Positions 37,136 through 49,214 are shown, counted from the first letter of the stretch. The stretch is 64,000 bases of DNA from Henricia sp. BOLD:AAB3569 (GCA_037783545.1 JBBELK010001245.1:62001-126000); one strand, 5' to 3'. Notes: generated from the letters alone by a model not told the origin. Program-made: numbers and translations.

Positions 37136-38080
37136 GCGTAAAATTAGGGGTTAAAAGTAGCCCGGGTTGGACTCCGTACCGCATACTACATGGGGATACG
37201 GAGTCCAGGGTATGAAGTTCCAAAAACAGGGGAAAAATTTTTGTAACAAAAAAAATTCAATATTTCTACCTTGTGCTGGAAGCCGCTAATGTGCTATCAA
37301 ATTTCGGTATTTCGGTAGACTGTGTGGATACATTAGTGGTTGCTAGCAGAAAGGTTTGGCAGACCTTTTCGAAGGTTTAAGCCGACGTGAACGTGCTATT
37401 TATTTAACCATACACCCACGGCTTTGACCTAGTGATAGTGGAGTACATACTCGCTAGACGCATGGTCTTCGTTTCCCCACCCCTCCCTAGTCCCCCACCC
37501 CCGGGCTGTCCCCCTAAAGGCCCTGTCACAAGAAACCGAATTGCATTACCGTTCATGTACCGTACTGATTTATGTGGAATCGGTATTGATAAGGAGTGAT
37601 CGGTAAGTGGTCGTTTCTCTATCGTTACTGATAAGTTATTGACACTGGCTGTCTCGGGGTTATAAGGACAGCACGGAATTGCTGAATTTTTTTAAAAACA
37701 TGTTCAAAAATTGCCACCGAACTGGAGCACGTTAACGGGTCGTTACTTGCACGCTATCAGCTCGGTATTGGATCTGTTTTGCCGTTTATAAGCCGTTACT
37801 GATACGGCAAGGTTTGATATCAGCGTACCAGTACCGGATCACGAACGATTGGATAGCGTTCTGATACAGAGCCGATACCGCACTTCACCTTACCTTCCCC
37901 GTTCGCTCCGTTCCTTACAACGTCGTAAACTTATTACTACCGTGTATCTACCGCCTATCACGCACTAATCACGACCGTTCTCCGAACAATCCGTGCATGA
38001 CACACATGTAGCCTAGTATAAATATGACTAAATTGTGATGAGAAGCTCAGTTCAGATCCAGATCCCACTAGAATTCCAAG

Positions 38081-38251
38081 ATGAATCCTGCAGAAGATGC
38101 CGCGAGAATCCAAGCCATTGCTGTCCTGAACCACCACATTGACCTAATAAACATGTACATTGGAGTGCTGCGCCGCAATAGAAGAAGAAGAAGATGAAGG
38201 AGAAGACAGAGAAGAGTGGAGTGGGTTCGGCCATGGATAGTGTTCTCGTAG
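38081..38251 (+). pseudogene. Harbinger transposase N-terminal remnant
   Basis: ATG at 38081 opens MNPAEDAARIQAIAVLNHH, then an Arg-rich run, an in-frame TGA at 38195, further Arg residues, and WVRPW before a TAG at 38249. A basic stretch leading into W-V-R-P-W is typical of the N-terminus of HARBI1-like nucleases. The DDE catalytic part is absent; sequence after this point is non-coding and then interrupted by the inner element. This supports the Harbinger assignment made from the ends. Confidence 0.5.
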
Positions 38252-38448
38252 TGTTCTCGTCGATATCCGGAACTGTAATGATTTTAATTTGAACGGAGAC
38301 GCTTATTTATACACTCGCTAGCCACCCGTTTCCGACGGTTGCCGGTCGGTATGCGTTCGGTATTGGTAAGGTGTTGGTAAGGTTTTGGTAAGTTATGTGC
38401 GGTGCGCAACAGTTTATAGAACGGTATTGATTCGTGTGTTCGGTCTTA

Positions 38449-39468
38449 AGGCCCGGTCACACATAGACGACGCACGGTCCGCGCACTGAAAATTCAGCAA
38501 AAATTATCAGTGCGTCGTTGTGCGCCCAACTTTTGTCAGGATTTGGGAGAGGCTAGCGAGCTGACACCGAATGCATAGCGTGTTGCTGACGCGCTGCGCG
38601 TATACTGGGCGCATACAAAGCGCATACAGACCGTATACAGAGAGCACGTGTCAAAAACCCCAACGAATACATCACGTGTTGCTAGCGTGTGGGACGAATG
38701 GCCAGCGCATGCACCGCGCGCTCAACGCACAGCCCGCGAACGGCAGCGGTCACGTGATCGTATTTCATCTTCTGACGCCAGACACGCGCAGAGCCCGCTA
38801 GACCAACGCCAGACATACGCGGAGCGCACGCTGTGTATTCGTTGTAAGTTCGGCGGCTGAGGTCTAGCGAACGCCTGGTGCACACCTAGCGCACACCTAG
38901 CGTGCTTTAAACGCATACCCAGCGAACATGCGGCGAATATGAGCGTGCTGAACGGGTCTATAACGCACCCAACGTTCTTCTTGCGTGTTCCTAGCGTATA
39001 CCTGGCGTGTACGTAGCGTGTACGTAGCGTGTAGTCATATGGTAAATAAGCGGGTCCCGCACCACCTCCTCATCACTTCTCCTCCGACCCTCAAGGGTGA
39101 TGTCGACAGAGGTTCCTACTGATCGTGTCTAGAAGAACCACCTCAGAAGATGAAATACGATCACGTGACCGCTGCCGTTCGCGGGCTGTGCGTTGAGCGC
39201 GCGGTGCATGCGCTGGCCATTCGTCCCACACGCTAGCAACACGTTATGTATTCGTTGGGGTTTTTGACACATGCGCTCTGTATACGGTCTGTATGCGCTT
39301 TGTATGCGCCCATATACGCGCAGCGCGTCAGCAACACGCTATGCATTCGGTGTCAGCTCGCTACCCTCTCCCAAATCCTTACAAAAGTTGGGCGCACAAC
39401 GACGCACTGATCCTTTTTGCTGAATTTTCAGTGCGCGGGCCGTGCGTCGTCTATGTGTGACCGGGCCT
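38449..39468. mobile_element. 1.0-kb Harbinger-type fold-back element nested in the 2.2-kb element
   Basis: Begins AGGCCCGGTCACACA and ends with its complement, with TTA duplicated on each side (38446-38448 and 39469-39471). The inverted repeats are very long, about 340 bases each (to about 38790 and from about 39130). The centre has GCGTGTACGTAGCGTGTACG and similar GCGTA-rich repeats. No transposase. The end sequence resembles that of the host element, so both could be moved by the same enzyme. Confidence 0.82.
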
Positions 39469-41166
39469 TTAGAACGGTAAAGGTTAGGTTTAGCAACGGT
39501 GAATTCGTCAACAGTACTGTCTCGGCTCGGACAAAATTGCTAGATTCTGGATCAAATTGACCATTTTATGCTGTATACGGTACTGGTACGGAAACAGAAC
39601 GGTACTGGGGCGGTATGAGAAAGTTGATGAATTGCATTTTATGTCCGTTCTCCACCGTACTAGAAAAATATTAATTTTTCAATAAGGTTTACGAACGTTC
39701 TTGCGATTCGGTTTCTTGTGACAGGGCCTTAAGACTAAGAGGTTGGGGTTGTCACTTTTCGTGTGATAAATTCCCCGCCCCTGTGGCAAAATTTGGACGA
39801 AAAATATCCTCGCCCATATGGGGACAAAACATGCACGTTTTTTTTCCCAGGTGCCCTGTAAATTTTATTTTTACAGGGTGTATCAAAAAAAAGTATACAC
39901 TCAGAAAAAAGTCAAAAAAATAAAAACGTTCTAAGTTTTCTAATTTCTCTCTATACATATTGGTAGGCAGACATTTGAAGCTTTAAATGACACCATGACC
40001 ATTTGGAAAACTTCACGCATGACTGATCAGGTTATTGTTTAATTCATGTTGACAAACTTGGCTTGCGCTGAACTTTGACCTTCAATTGACCCATGGAGGA
40101 AGGATCAGACGAAAATGCCCACACGAAGAAAGTTGTAGCCCATGTCTGATCTATATGTCTGGGTCACGTAGTTGTGGAGAGGGTAATGCATATGTTGGTC
40201 TTGTTTAGCTTGTAATTCGACACTTGATGACGTCACGACAACGTCACTACAATCTTCAGACCAGGTTCTAAGTTTGTATCAAGTTTGAAGTTCGTACCTT
40301 GTTTCGTTTTCGAGTTATGCTCTGGACTAAGTTTGGACTAGAAGAAGAACAAAAAGACATGGGAAAAAACATGAACTAGAGCTACATGTACGTCTGTTCT
40401 ATGAACAGAGCGTTCATAGAATATTGATCTATTTTTGTCTACTTCCGGTTTCTACCGGAAGTGAACAAAATCAAAGGTCATTGTCTGTGTACGAAATTTA
40501 GATCTCGGCGCAGTGAATAGGTTATTATTATTACTGTTACTGCAAGAATTAGGGTCATATGTTAAAGAGCTGATTTTTTTTGTTTTTTTTGAAGATTTAA
40601 ACCATTAATTTTATATTTATTGTAATATGACAAATGATGACGTCATCATGATAATATTGTGATATGTCCCAGACCTCGTAGCAGGCAACATGCCTGAGAA
40701 AAATTTACTTCGTCACTACTCTAAAAGCAAGCAAATTATTCAACTTAAAAAAAAATACTGAATGTTACCTTTAATGCCTCGCCTTTGAAGGATCGATGAC
40801 GTCACTAAAGTTTTGATCATACAAACCTGTTTGTCACTTCATCAGCCCTACAGTCACTAATATTGAGCTGATTTGCACAAACGTAGCCATAAAAGAAATT
40901 GTTTTGACATTTGTTTATTTTGCCGCTAGAGGGCGTCCTTTCATGGAATGACGTCAGAACTTACATTTTTGGAAAGCCTATTTACCTTAGACACTAACAC
41001 TATCAAGCCCAGCTATCTTTCATCACTTTTACAAAATAGGTTCATTTAAGTGCACTTCAAATCAAAGGTTCATTTAAAAAAATCAAAGGTCATTGTCTGT
41101 GTACGAAACATATACCCTAGTCACACTTGAGGCGGAATAAGCCGGAATGCCATCAGAATGAAAATA

Positions 41167-41331
41167 TACTGCCGAAGTGTGACGTGCGTTGCCATGGCGA
41201 TTGGATCTAAACTATCATGGCCGTCGGGAAAAGTACCACTGGAAAAGCACTGGGACACGGTTGAGTGATTTTTAGTTCAGATCCAATTGCCTAGCCAACC
41301 AACAAAAGGTGACGTATTCACTTCGGCAGTC
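41167..41331. mobile_element. 165-bp TA MITE, copy 3 (tandem unit 2)
   Basis: Carried with the tandem unit rather than separately inserted, since the flanks match those of copies 2 and 4. The first base of the left end is changed to T. Confidence 0.85.
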
Positions 41332-42407
41332 TATTCTTCGTATATTCCGGGATATTCGAAGTGCATTCTAAAAATTCTGACTACATTCTGAGTGCATTCC
41401 AAACACCTGGGCCCATTCTTGTGGCCGGCCCGAATGTTTTACTCATGCTTAAAACATTCGAGGTGCATTCGAAGAGGAGAAATATCGAACGGCATTCGAA
41501 GTGTATTCTAACTGCATTATGACTGCAATATACATATTATTACGGCATTCCAACAGAATTCGAAACACTTTGATCGCGTTCGAGGGAAAAAGCGAAATGG
41601 CAAGCCATGGCAATCCTGCCAGAATGTCCCGAATGAGCCGGAATGCACCTCGAGTGCATCTCGATTGCTGTCTTTCATACGCGCCCTACTTTAGTTACAA
41701 TTAGCAATAATATCTCGGTTTCGTTTTTTTATCCACCCTGTATATACGAAAATGTTGACTTGGCTGAACTTTGGCATTCAATTGACCCAGGAGGGAAGGG
41801 TCAGATACAAATACCTACACGAACAAAATTGTAATCCATGATCAGATCTATATTTCTGCCAAATATGACGACCCTGGGTCACGTGGTTTTGGCAAAGGTA
41901 GCATTTTAAAAGTGCATATTTTGGTAATTGTTATCATAAAAGTCCACTTTTGTAGCATTTTTAAATTATTATAATTACGTAATCAGTGACGTCATGGTGA
42001 TGTTTTACATGGTGTTGGAAGTTTGTGATGGGGCCCATGCCGTACCCAGTTTTATGAAGATCAAGCGTACTTTAATAGCTAATATTGCTTCATAAGTACA
42101 AAAAACACAACTGATGTGATTTTTTAATTGGCTAAAATTTGACCTTCGATTGACCCAGGAAGGAAGGGTCAAATGAAAATGCCTACACTAAGAACATTGT
42201 AGCCCATGATCTGATCTATATGTCTGCCAAATATGAAGACCCTGGGTCATGTGGTTTTGGCCAAGTTTGGTTAAGAGCGAAGTTTGGGAACAACCTGAAA
42301 AAGCGCCGACAACGTCTATGCGCTATGTCTATGGGGACAAAATCAGACGAAAACTGGAAAAAAATATTTACAAAAATCAACACGAAAACAAAGACTTTTT
42401 CGTCCTA

Positions 42408-45400
42408 GCGTAAAATTAGGGGTTAAAAGTAGCCCGGGTTGGACTCCGTACCGCATACTACATGGGGATACGGAGTCCAGGGTATGAAGTTCCAAAAACA
42501 GGGGAAATTTTTTTGTAACAAACAAAATTCAATATTTCTACCTTGTGCTGGAAGCCGCTAATGTGCTATCAAATTTCGGTATTTCGGTAGACTGTGTGGA
42601 TACATTAGTGGTTGCTCGCAGAAAGGTTTGGCAGACCTTTTCGAAGGTTTAAGCCGACGTGAACGTGCTATTTATTTAACCATACACCCACGGCTTTGAC
42701 CTAGTGATAGTGGAGTACATACTCGCTAGACGCATGGTCTTCGTTTCCCCACCCCTCCCTAGTCCCCCACCCCCGGGCTGTCCCCCTAAGACTAAGAGGT
42801 TGGGGTTGTCACTTTTCGTGTGATAAATTCCCCGCCCCTGTGGCAAAATTTGGACGAAAAATATCCTCGCCCATATGGGGACAAAACATGCACGTTTTTT
42901 TCCCCAGGTGCCCTGTAATTTTTTTTTTTACAGGGTGTATCAAAAAAAAGTATACACTCAGAAAAATGTCAAAAAAATAAAAACGTTCTAAGTTTTCTAA
43001 TTTCTCTCTATACATATTGGTAGGCAGACATTTGAAGCTTTAAATGACACCATGACCATTTGGAAAACTTCACGCATGACTGATCAGGTTATTGTTTAAT
43101 TCATGTTGACAAACTTGGCTTGCGCTGAACTTTGACCTTCAATTGACCCATGGAGGAAGGATCAGACGAAAATGCCCACACGAAGAAAGTTGTAGCCCAT
43201 GTCTGATCTATATGTCTGGGTCACGTAGTTGTGGAGAGGGTAATGCATATGTTGGTCTTGTTTAGCTTGTAATTCGACACTTGATGACGTCACGACAACG
43301 TCACTACAATCTTCAGACCAGGTTCTAAGTTTGTATCAAGTTTGAAGTTCGTAACTTGTTTAGTTTTCGAGTTATGCTCTGGACTGAGTTTGGACTAGAA
43401 GAAGAAAAAAAAGACATGGGAAAAAACATGAACTAGAGCTACATGTACGTCTGTTCTATGAACAGAGCGTTCATAGAATATTGATCCATTTTTGTCTACT
43501 TCCGGTTTCTACCGGAAGTGAACAAAATCAAAGGTCATTGTCTGTGTACGAAATTTAGATCTCGGCGCAGTGAATAGGTTATTATTATTACTGTTACTGC
43601 AAGAATTAGGGTCATATGTTAAAGAGCTGATTTTTTTTGGTTTTTTTGAAGATTTAAACCATTAATTTTATATTTATTGTAATATGACACTTGATGACGT
43701 CATCATGATAATATTGTGATATGTCCCAGACCTCGTAGCAGGCAACATGCATGAGAAAAATTTACTTCGTCACTACTCTAAAAGCAAGCAAATTATTCAA
43801 CTTTAAAAAAAATACTGAATGTTACCTTTAATGCCTCGCCTTTGAAGGATCGATGACGTCACTAAAGTTTTGACCATACAAACCTGTTTGTCACTTCATC
43901 AGCCCTACAGTCACTAATATTGAGCTGATTTGCACAAACGTAGCCATAAAAGAAATTGTTTTGACATTTGTTTATTTTGCCGCTAGAGGGCGTCCTTTCA
44001 TGGAATGACGTCAGAACTTACATTTTTGGAAAGCCTATTTACCTTAGACACTAACACTATCAAGCCCAGCTATCTTTCATCACTTTTACAAAATAGGTTC
44101 ATTTAAGTGCACTTCAAATCAAAGGTTCATTTTAAAAAATCAAAGGTCATTGTCTGTGTACGAAACATATACCCTAGTCAAACTTGAGGCGGAATAAGCC
44201 GGAATGCCATCAGAATGAAAATAGACTGCCGAAGTGTGACGTGCGTTGCCATGGCGATTGGATCTAAACTATCATGGCCGTCGGGAAAAGTACCACTGGA
44301 AAAGCACTGGGATACGGTTGAGTGATTTTTAGTTCAGATCCAATTGCCTAGGCAACCAACAAAAGGTGACGTATTCACTTCGGCAGTCTATTCTTCGTAT
44401 ATTCCGGGATATTCGAAGTGCATTCTAAAAATTCTGACTACATTCTGAGTGCATTCCACACCTGGGCCCATTCTTGTGGCCGGCCCGAATGTTTTACTCA
44501 TGCTTAAAACATTCGAGGTGCATTCGAAGAGGAGAAATATCGAACGGCATTCGAAGTGTATTCTAACTGCATTCTGACTGCAATATACATATTATTACGG
44601 CATTCCAACAGAATTCGAAACACTTTGATCGCGTTCAAGGGAAAAAGCGAAATGGCAAGCCATGGCAATCCTGCCAGAATGTCCCGAATGAGCCCGAGTG
44701 CACCTCGAGTGCATCTCGATTGCTGTCTTTCATACGCGCCCTACTTTAGTTACAATTAGCAATAATATCTCGGTTTCGTTTTTTTATCCACCCTGTATAT
44801 ACGCAAATGTTGACTTGGCTGAACTTTGGCATTCAATTGACCCAGGAGGGAAGGGTCAGATACAAATACCTACACGAACAAAATTGTAATCCATGATCAG
44901 ATCTATATTTCTGCCAAATATGACGACCCTAGGTCACGTGGTTTTGGCAAAGGTAGCATTTTAAAAGTGCATATTTTGGTAATTGTTATCATAAAAGTCC
45001 ACTTTTGTAGCATTTTTAAATTATTATAATTACGTAATCAGTGACGTCATGGTGATGTTTTACATGGTGGTGGAAGTTTGTGATGGGGCCCATGCCGTAC
45101 CCAGTTTTATGAAGATCAAGCGTACTTTAATAGCTAATATTGCTTCATAAGTACAAAAAACACAACTGATGTGATTTTTTAATTGGCTGAAATTTGACCT
45201 TCGATTGACCCAGGAAGGAAGGGTCAAATGAAAATGCCTACACTAAGAACATTGTAGCCCATGATCTGATCTATATGTCTGCCAAATATGAAGACCCTGG
45301 GTCATGTGGTTTTGGCCAAGTTTGGTTAAGAGCGAAGTTTGGGAACAACCTGAAAAAGCGCCGACAACGTCTATGCGCTATGTCTATGGGGACAAAATCA

Positions 45401-45462
45401 GACGAAAACTGGAAAAAAATATTTACAAAAATCAACACGAAAACAAAGACTTTTTCGTCCTA
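42408..45462 (+). repeat. Tandem unit 3
   Basis: Closest to unit 2. At its end, TCCTAGCG is followed by AAAAAGC rather than TAAAATTAG, so this is where the array exits into ordinary family X/Z sequence. Confidence 0.8.
44224..44388. mobile_element. 165-bp TA MITE, copy 4 (tandem unit 3)
   Basis: Same position in its unit as copies 2 and 3, with intact 13-bp ends and TA flanks. Confidence 0.85.
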
Positions 45463-47800
45463 GCGAAAAAGCAAAAAAAAATAATCAGAACGAAAACAAG
45501 GGCTTTTTCGCGCAAAGCGAAAAGCCAACTAGAGATACTAGGTCTGTTGATCAATAACAGAGCATAGGGCTTTCCGCACTTCTTGTATTGTACGTTTGTA
45601 TCCATGTAATACTGCATGTTGTACGATAATACATCATGCTATGCACACTACATTATATGTACATGTACAGTGTACAATGTAGATGCATACTGTACATTTA
45701 CATGTAGCCTCGTTTTCGACAAATAGGCAGCAAGATTCTAGATCAATGTCTTTGTATGAAATTTAGACCTTGGTTAGTCAAGACCATTCCCGAAGGAATA
45801 AAGTTTGTATCTCCAACGGTTGATTTTTAAGAGTTTTTTTGTTTTTAACTTAAAGGTATTACATTTTAAACGCTTGTAATTTGACACCTGATGACGTCAT
45901 CAAGATAACCTCTTTGGTATAGTACTTTACTATGGGTTCCTAATCGTGACTACGTTTGATGATGATCCAAGCTCTGCAAGCGACCCTTAGACCAGCGATA
46001 CAGACTATGTGCTTTGTCTAAGGGACTTGGGGCAGTATATATGTATGCATACTGTAAGCTTATGTACACTGATATACTGCACTGTGTGTATGATGTACAT
46101 GTAGTATAGGCCGATACAGGAAGTGAACGACATTGGCTAATGTATGCTGCAGAAACGCGCTTATTTGTTGACGTCATCGTGACGTCACAAATGTTGCAAA
46201 TGTATTAGACCAAGTCAAAACAAACCTAAAACACAAATGTTGACCTCCATCGGCCTTTTTGTTCGCTAGATATAGCCATTTAAAGAATGCATGTTCAACT
46301 GAGTGTAATCGACACCTGTTGATGTCATCAAACTTTTGAAGGTACATGTATGTGTATGTTCACTGACTCTCATTGAACATATGCACCAATTTTGGGACAA
46401 TTTGCAAAAACTTCGCCACAGACATCTGTTTAAAATGCGTTTTGGCCATTTTCAGCCAGCCGCTAGAGGGTGCTCTTTCGTGTGACGACTTAACTTTTGG
46501 TATTTTTTTTTAATGCCAAAGGGGTCCTGAGACTAACACCGTTCACCCGATCTTGGTATCTGCTACCAGTTTTAAGAGACAGGGCAGCCTCGTTTTCGAC
46601 CAATAGGAAGCAAGATTCAAGGTCAATGTCTGTGTATGAAATTTAGACCTAAGATTGTCATGACCATTGCCGAAGGAATAAAGTTTGTATCTCAAACTGT
46701 TGAATTGTAAGAGATTTTTGAAAATTTAAGGCATTAAATTTCAAACGCTTGATTTTTGACACCATTAAGATGTAAACACGTTGGTTCAGTACTCCACTAT
46801 TAGGTCATTGTCGTGACAAAGTTTCATGATGATCCGATCTTTGCAAGGGACCCTTTGGCCAGTCAGGAGGACTATGTGCATTGTCTATTGGACTTGGGGG
46901 AGAAGAGGAAGAATAACTAGAGGTATGTCTGTTGATAACAGAGCATATGGCTTTCCGCTTTTCTTGTTTTTAATGTTTGTATGCATGTAAAACTGCATGC
47001 TGTATAATACTACATGTACACTTTGTACAATGTAAATGCATACCGTACATGTACATGTACATGTACATGCACAGTGACAATATTCAAAAAATCATAATAA
47101 ATCAACAAATCATGCATACTAATGTAACTTGTATTACATGTTAATGACGAGGTCCAGGCACCTAGGTTAATGTATACCTGAGGAACTCTTATTTTATTAC
47201 GTCATCGTGACGTCACAATATTTAGCTGATAATATACATTGCACCAAGTCAAAATAAACCTAAAATACAAAATGTGACCTCCATCGGCCTTTTTATTCTC
47301 TAGATATAGCCGTTTAAAGAGTGCATGGTTTTCAACTGAGTGTAATTTGACACCTGGTGACGTCATCAATCTTTCGAAGGTATGGGCATGTTCACTGATT
47401 CTCAGAGTACACATGCATCCATTTTGGGCCATTTGCTATAACGTCTCCACAGACATCTGTTTAAAATACGTTTTTGCTATTTTCAAATCGTGACTAGAGG
47501 GCGCTGTTTCGTGAGACGACTAAACTTTTTTTGTATTTTGGGGTGCCCAAGGGGTCTTGAAACTAACACCTTTGACCCGATCTCGGTATCGCTTACCAGT
47601 TTTAAATGACAAGGCAGCCTCGTTTTTGACCAATAAACAGGAAGATTCAATGTCAATGTCTCTGTATGAAATTTAGACCTTGGATAGTCATGACCAGTGC
47701 CGAAGAAATAAAGTCTGTATCCCAAACGGTTGAATATTCACAGATTTTTGAACATTGAATGCATTCAATTTCTTTGCAAGTGACCATTTGACCAGCGAGA
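45463..47800 (-). mobile_element. Helitron-like elements, family Z (two ends, three related modules)
   Basis: Minus-strand 3' ends at 45529 and 46917 have GGAAAGCC, a hairpin TATG[C]TCTGTT/AACAGA... and CTCTAG. Between and after them are three copies of a module recognised by GCCTCGTTTTCGAC (45709, 46588 and, with one change, 47616), GTATGAAATTTAGACCT and TAAAGTTTGTAT. Two copies of CTAGAGGG(T/C)GCT precede the second and third. Non-coding. Related to family X through module wording and terminal architecture. Contains a TACATG microsatellite near 47046-47072. Confidence 0.58.
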
Positions 47801-48388
47801 CGAACTATGTGCTTTGTCTATGTTAAAATAAATGTAACCAAAGCGAGGCTTGCAGAAAAAAAGGTTTGGTCCACGACCCCCATGCATACTAGGCAGACGT
47901 TTGGGTTGTTTGCGATGTTCGCGAATCATTTCAAAATGGCGCACGCGGCACGAAAGATGAAAGACAATGGTTTCCAGTTTTGGAAAAAAAAAATATATAT
48001 ATAACGAACCATTGATGTTTTTTGGCCTTATTGCTGGCTATACACAATCACTTGCATTGTGTCACATCACATTTTCTCAAAAAAATTGTAAGCAGTGGAG
48101 AGCCACATTACAATGTCACTGAGACCGCTGGAAATGTTAAGGCACTGCCATCTTGACAATATATTTGGGCAAACAATGCAGACAAGTTTGGGGTTTTTTG
48201 CACACAATGGAATTAGCTTATTCATGTATTTGTACATCGTAGTTTGAGGAAATTGAGGGATTTGGTATTTGTTTAGCGTCTTAAGAGGAGACTATATCAC
48301 AGGTTAGGGGTTTAATAAGGTTAGGATTTAGGGTTGGTAATTTTTAAGGCATTTAGGGTTTTGAATGCGGTGGGTTTGCAACCAGCTT
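47801..48388. other. No gene recognised; one ATGGCG context
   Basis: A CpG-containing patch with AAAATGGCGCACGCGGC at about 47934 resembles the start context of animal housekeeping genes. The frame stays open for only 22 codons and no donor site is convincing. The rest is AT-rich and unassigned. Confidence 0.3.
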
Positions 48389-48620
48389 CGCAGCGGCGTA
48401 GCTAAGGTTCTCTCCATAGGGGGGCGACTGAGGGGGCTGGTGGGAGAGAGGTCGTGTAATAGCAAATAATGTTCGCAAGTCCATGCGAGCACCGCCGTCG
48501 CTCGGGGGTGGGGGAGGGGTGGTGGGGTGAGGTGAAGTGGGGGAGGGGTGGTGGGGTGGGGGGGTAGGGGTGAGGGGGGAGGGGGGTGAGGGGTGAGGGG
48601 CTTGTGCCCCTTTAACCCCC
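48389..48620. repeat. hAT-like end followed by G-rich minisatellite
   Basis: CAGCGGCGTAGCTAAGG at 48389 resembles the hAT-type end of the MITE at 7100. GGGGGCGAC follows, then from about 48505 imperfect repeats of GGGGGAGGGGTGGTGGGGTG. Several runs of three or more G's at short spacing could form quadruplexes on the plus strand. Confidence 0.5.
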
Positions 48621-48993
48621 ACCCATATTTCGTTTTCAATTTTGTACATTAACACCATCGTACTTTACACCAGAGAAACAGCACTCTATACAGTTTTCTT
48701 GGGGGGGGTGGGAAATTAAAAATGGAATTAAAATAAATAAAAAATAAAAAATAAACAATGAAAGTTCTATAGAGAAAGCCATGCCACCATATTTTTATCC
48801 GTTTGCCATATTTACTAGTAGGGGAGGGGGAGACTGGCGGCGACGACATTTCTTGGGGGCGCCCACCCACTTTCGTTTTACGAAAGTGGGCTCCGTACTT
48901 TTATTTCTCTTAATTCGTATTAAATGGACAGGCCATTCATATCCCTATTACTGCCTAACAACATTTTTTTATTCATTCTTCAAATTTTTCTAG

Positions 48994-49088
48994 GAAACCA
49001 AAATGGATGAAGACGTCCTCAGCCATCATATACATGGAGCCATTGACAAAGATGTCAAGAAAGATTTGTTATTAGTGTCTGGACAGAG
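48994..49088 (+). CDS. Candidate exon (duplicated pair, first)
   Basis: Acceptor TTCAAATTTTTCTAG, then ACCAAAATGGATGAAGACG and an open frame to GACAGAG|GTAAATG, a good donor. Translation from the ATG at 49003: MDEDVLSHHIHGAIDKDVKK followed by DLLLVSGQR. It ends in phase 2. The next candidate exon has matching phase and similar wording (KMDxxVL...KKxLLLS), so the two look like a duplicated exon. No family recognised. Confidence 0.4.
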
Positions 49089-49214
49089 GTAAATGTTATA
49101 TTTATGTTATTTGCTAAATCGCCCAAGACAATTTGAGATTAAGTATCTTGCCTAATTTGCAATAAAGCTCAATAATTACAGCATGATTTTCTTCATTCTT
49201 CCACATTCTTCCAG

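Larger units (their letters stand above)
37518..39729. mobile_element. PIF/Harbinger-type element, 2.2 kb, in tandem unit 2
   Basis: Terminal inverted repeats of 25 bases begin AGGCCCTGTCACAAG. TAA flanks both ends (37515-37517 and 39730-39732), while units 1 and 3 show the empty site with a single TAA. A 3-bp TWA duplication is characteristic of PIF/Harbinger. CGGTA and TACCG motifs recur throughout. It carries a transposase-like N-terminal remnant at 38081 and a second element at 38449-39468. Confidence 0.85.
37136..42407 (+). repeat. Tandem unit 2, with Harbinger insertion
   Basis: Same content as unit 3 except for the element at 37518-39729, inserted in CCCCCTAAGACTAAG. Most other differences from unit 3 are single bases, for example TATACTGCC in place of TAGACTGCC at the MITE's left end (41165). 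Confidence 0.85.
34114..45462 (+). repeat. Three tandem copies of a ~3.05-kb unit
   Basis: Units at 34114-37135, 37136-42407 and 42408-45462 each begin GCGTAAAATTAG and end GACTTTTTCGTCCTA. The middle unit is longer only because of a 2212-bp Harbinger insertion. Without it, and without the 3-bp target duplication, units 2 and 3 are 3057 and 3055 bases and almost identical by eye. Each contains a 10-bp-stem hairpin (GGACTCCGTA/TACGGAGTCC), an ACAGGGTGTATC motif, a minus-strand Helitron-like end (CTCTAG near 35139, 40376 and 43433), a C-like module, the 165-bp MITE, a GAATGC-rich stretch and an inverted D module. Identity suggests recent unequal exchange or rolling-circle-type amplification. 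Confidence 0.85.

Noticed and set aside
34114-45462. Tandem units as LTRs of one retrotransposon
   Set aside because: Units are head to tail without intervening pol or gag, and contain transposon mosaics rather than LTR signals.
48305-48362. TTAGGG words suggesting interstitial telomere repeats
   Set aside because: Only two isolated TTTAGGG words within AT-rich sequence; there is no array.
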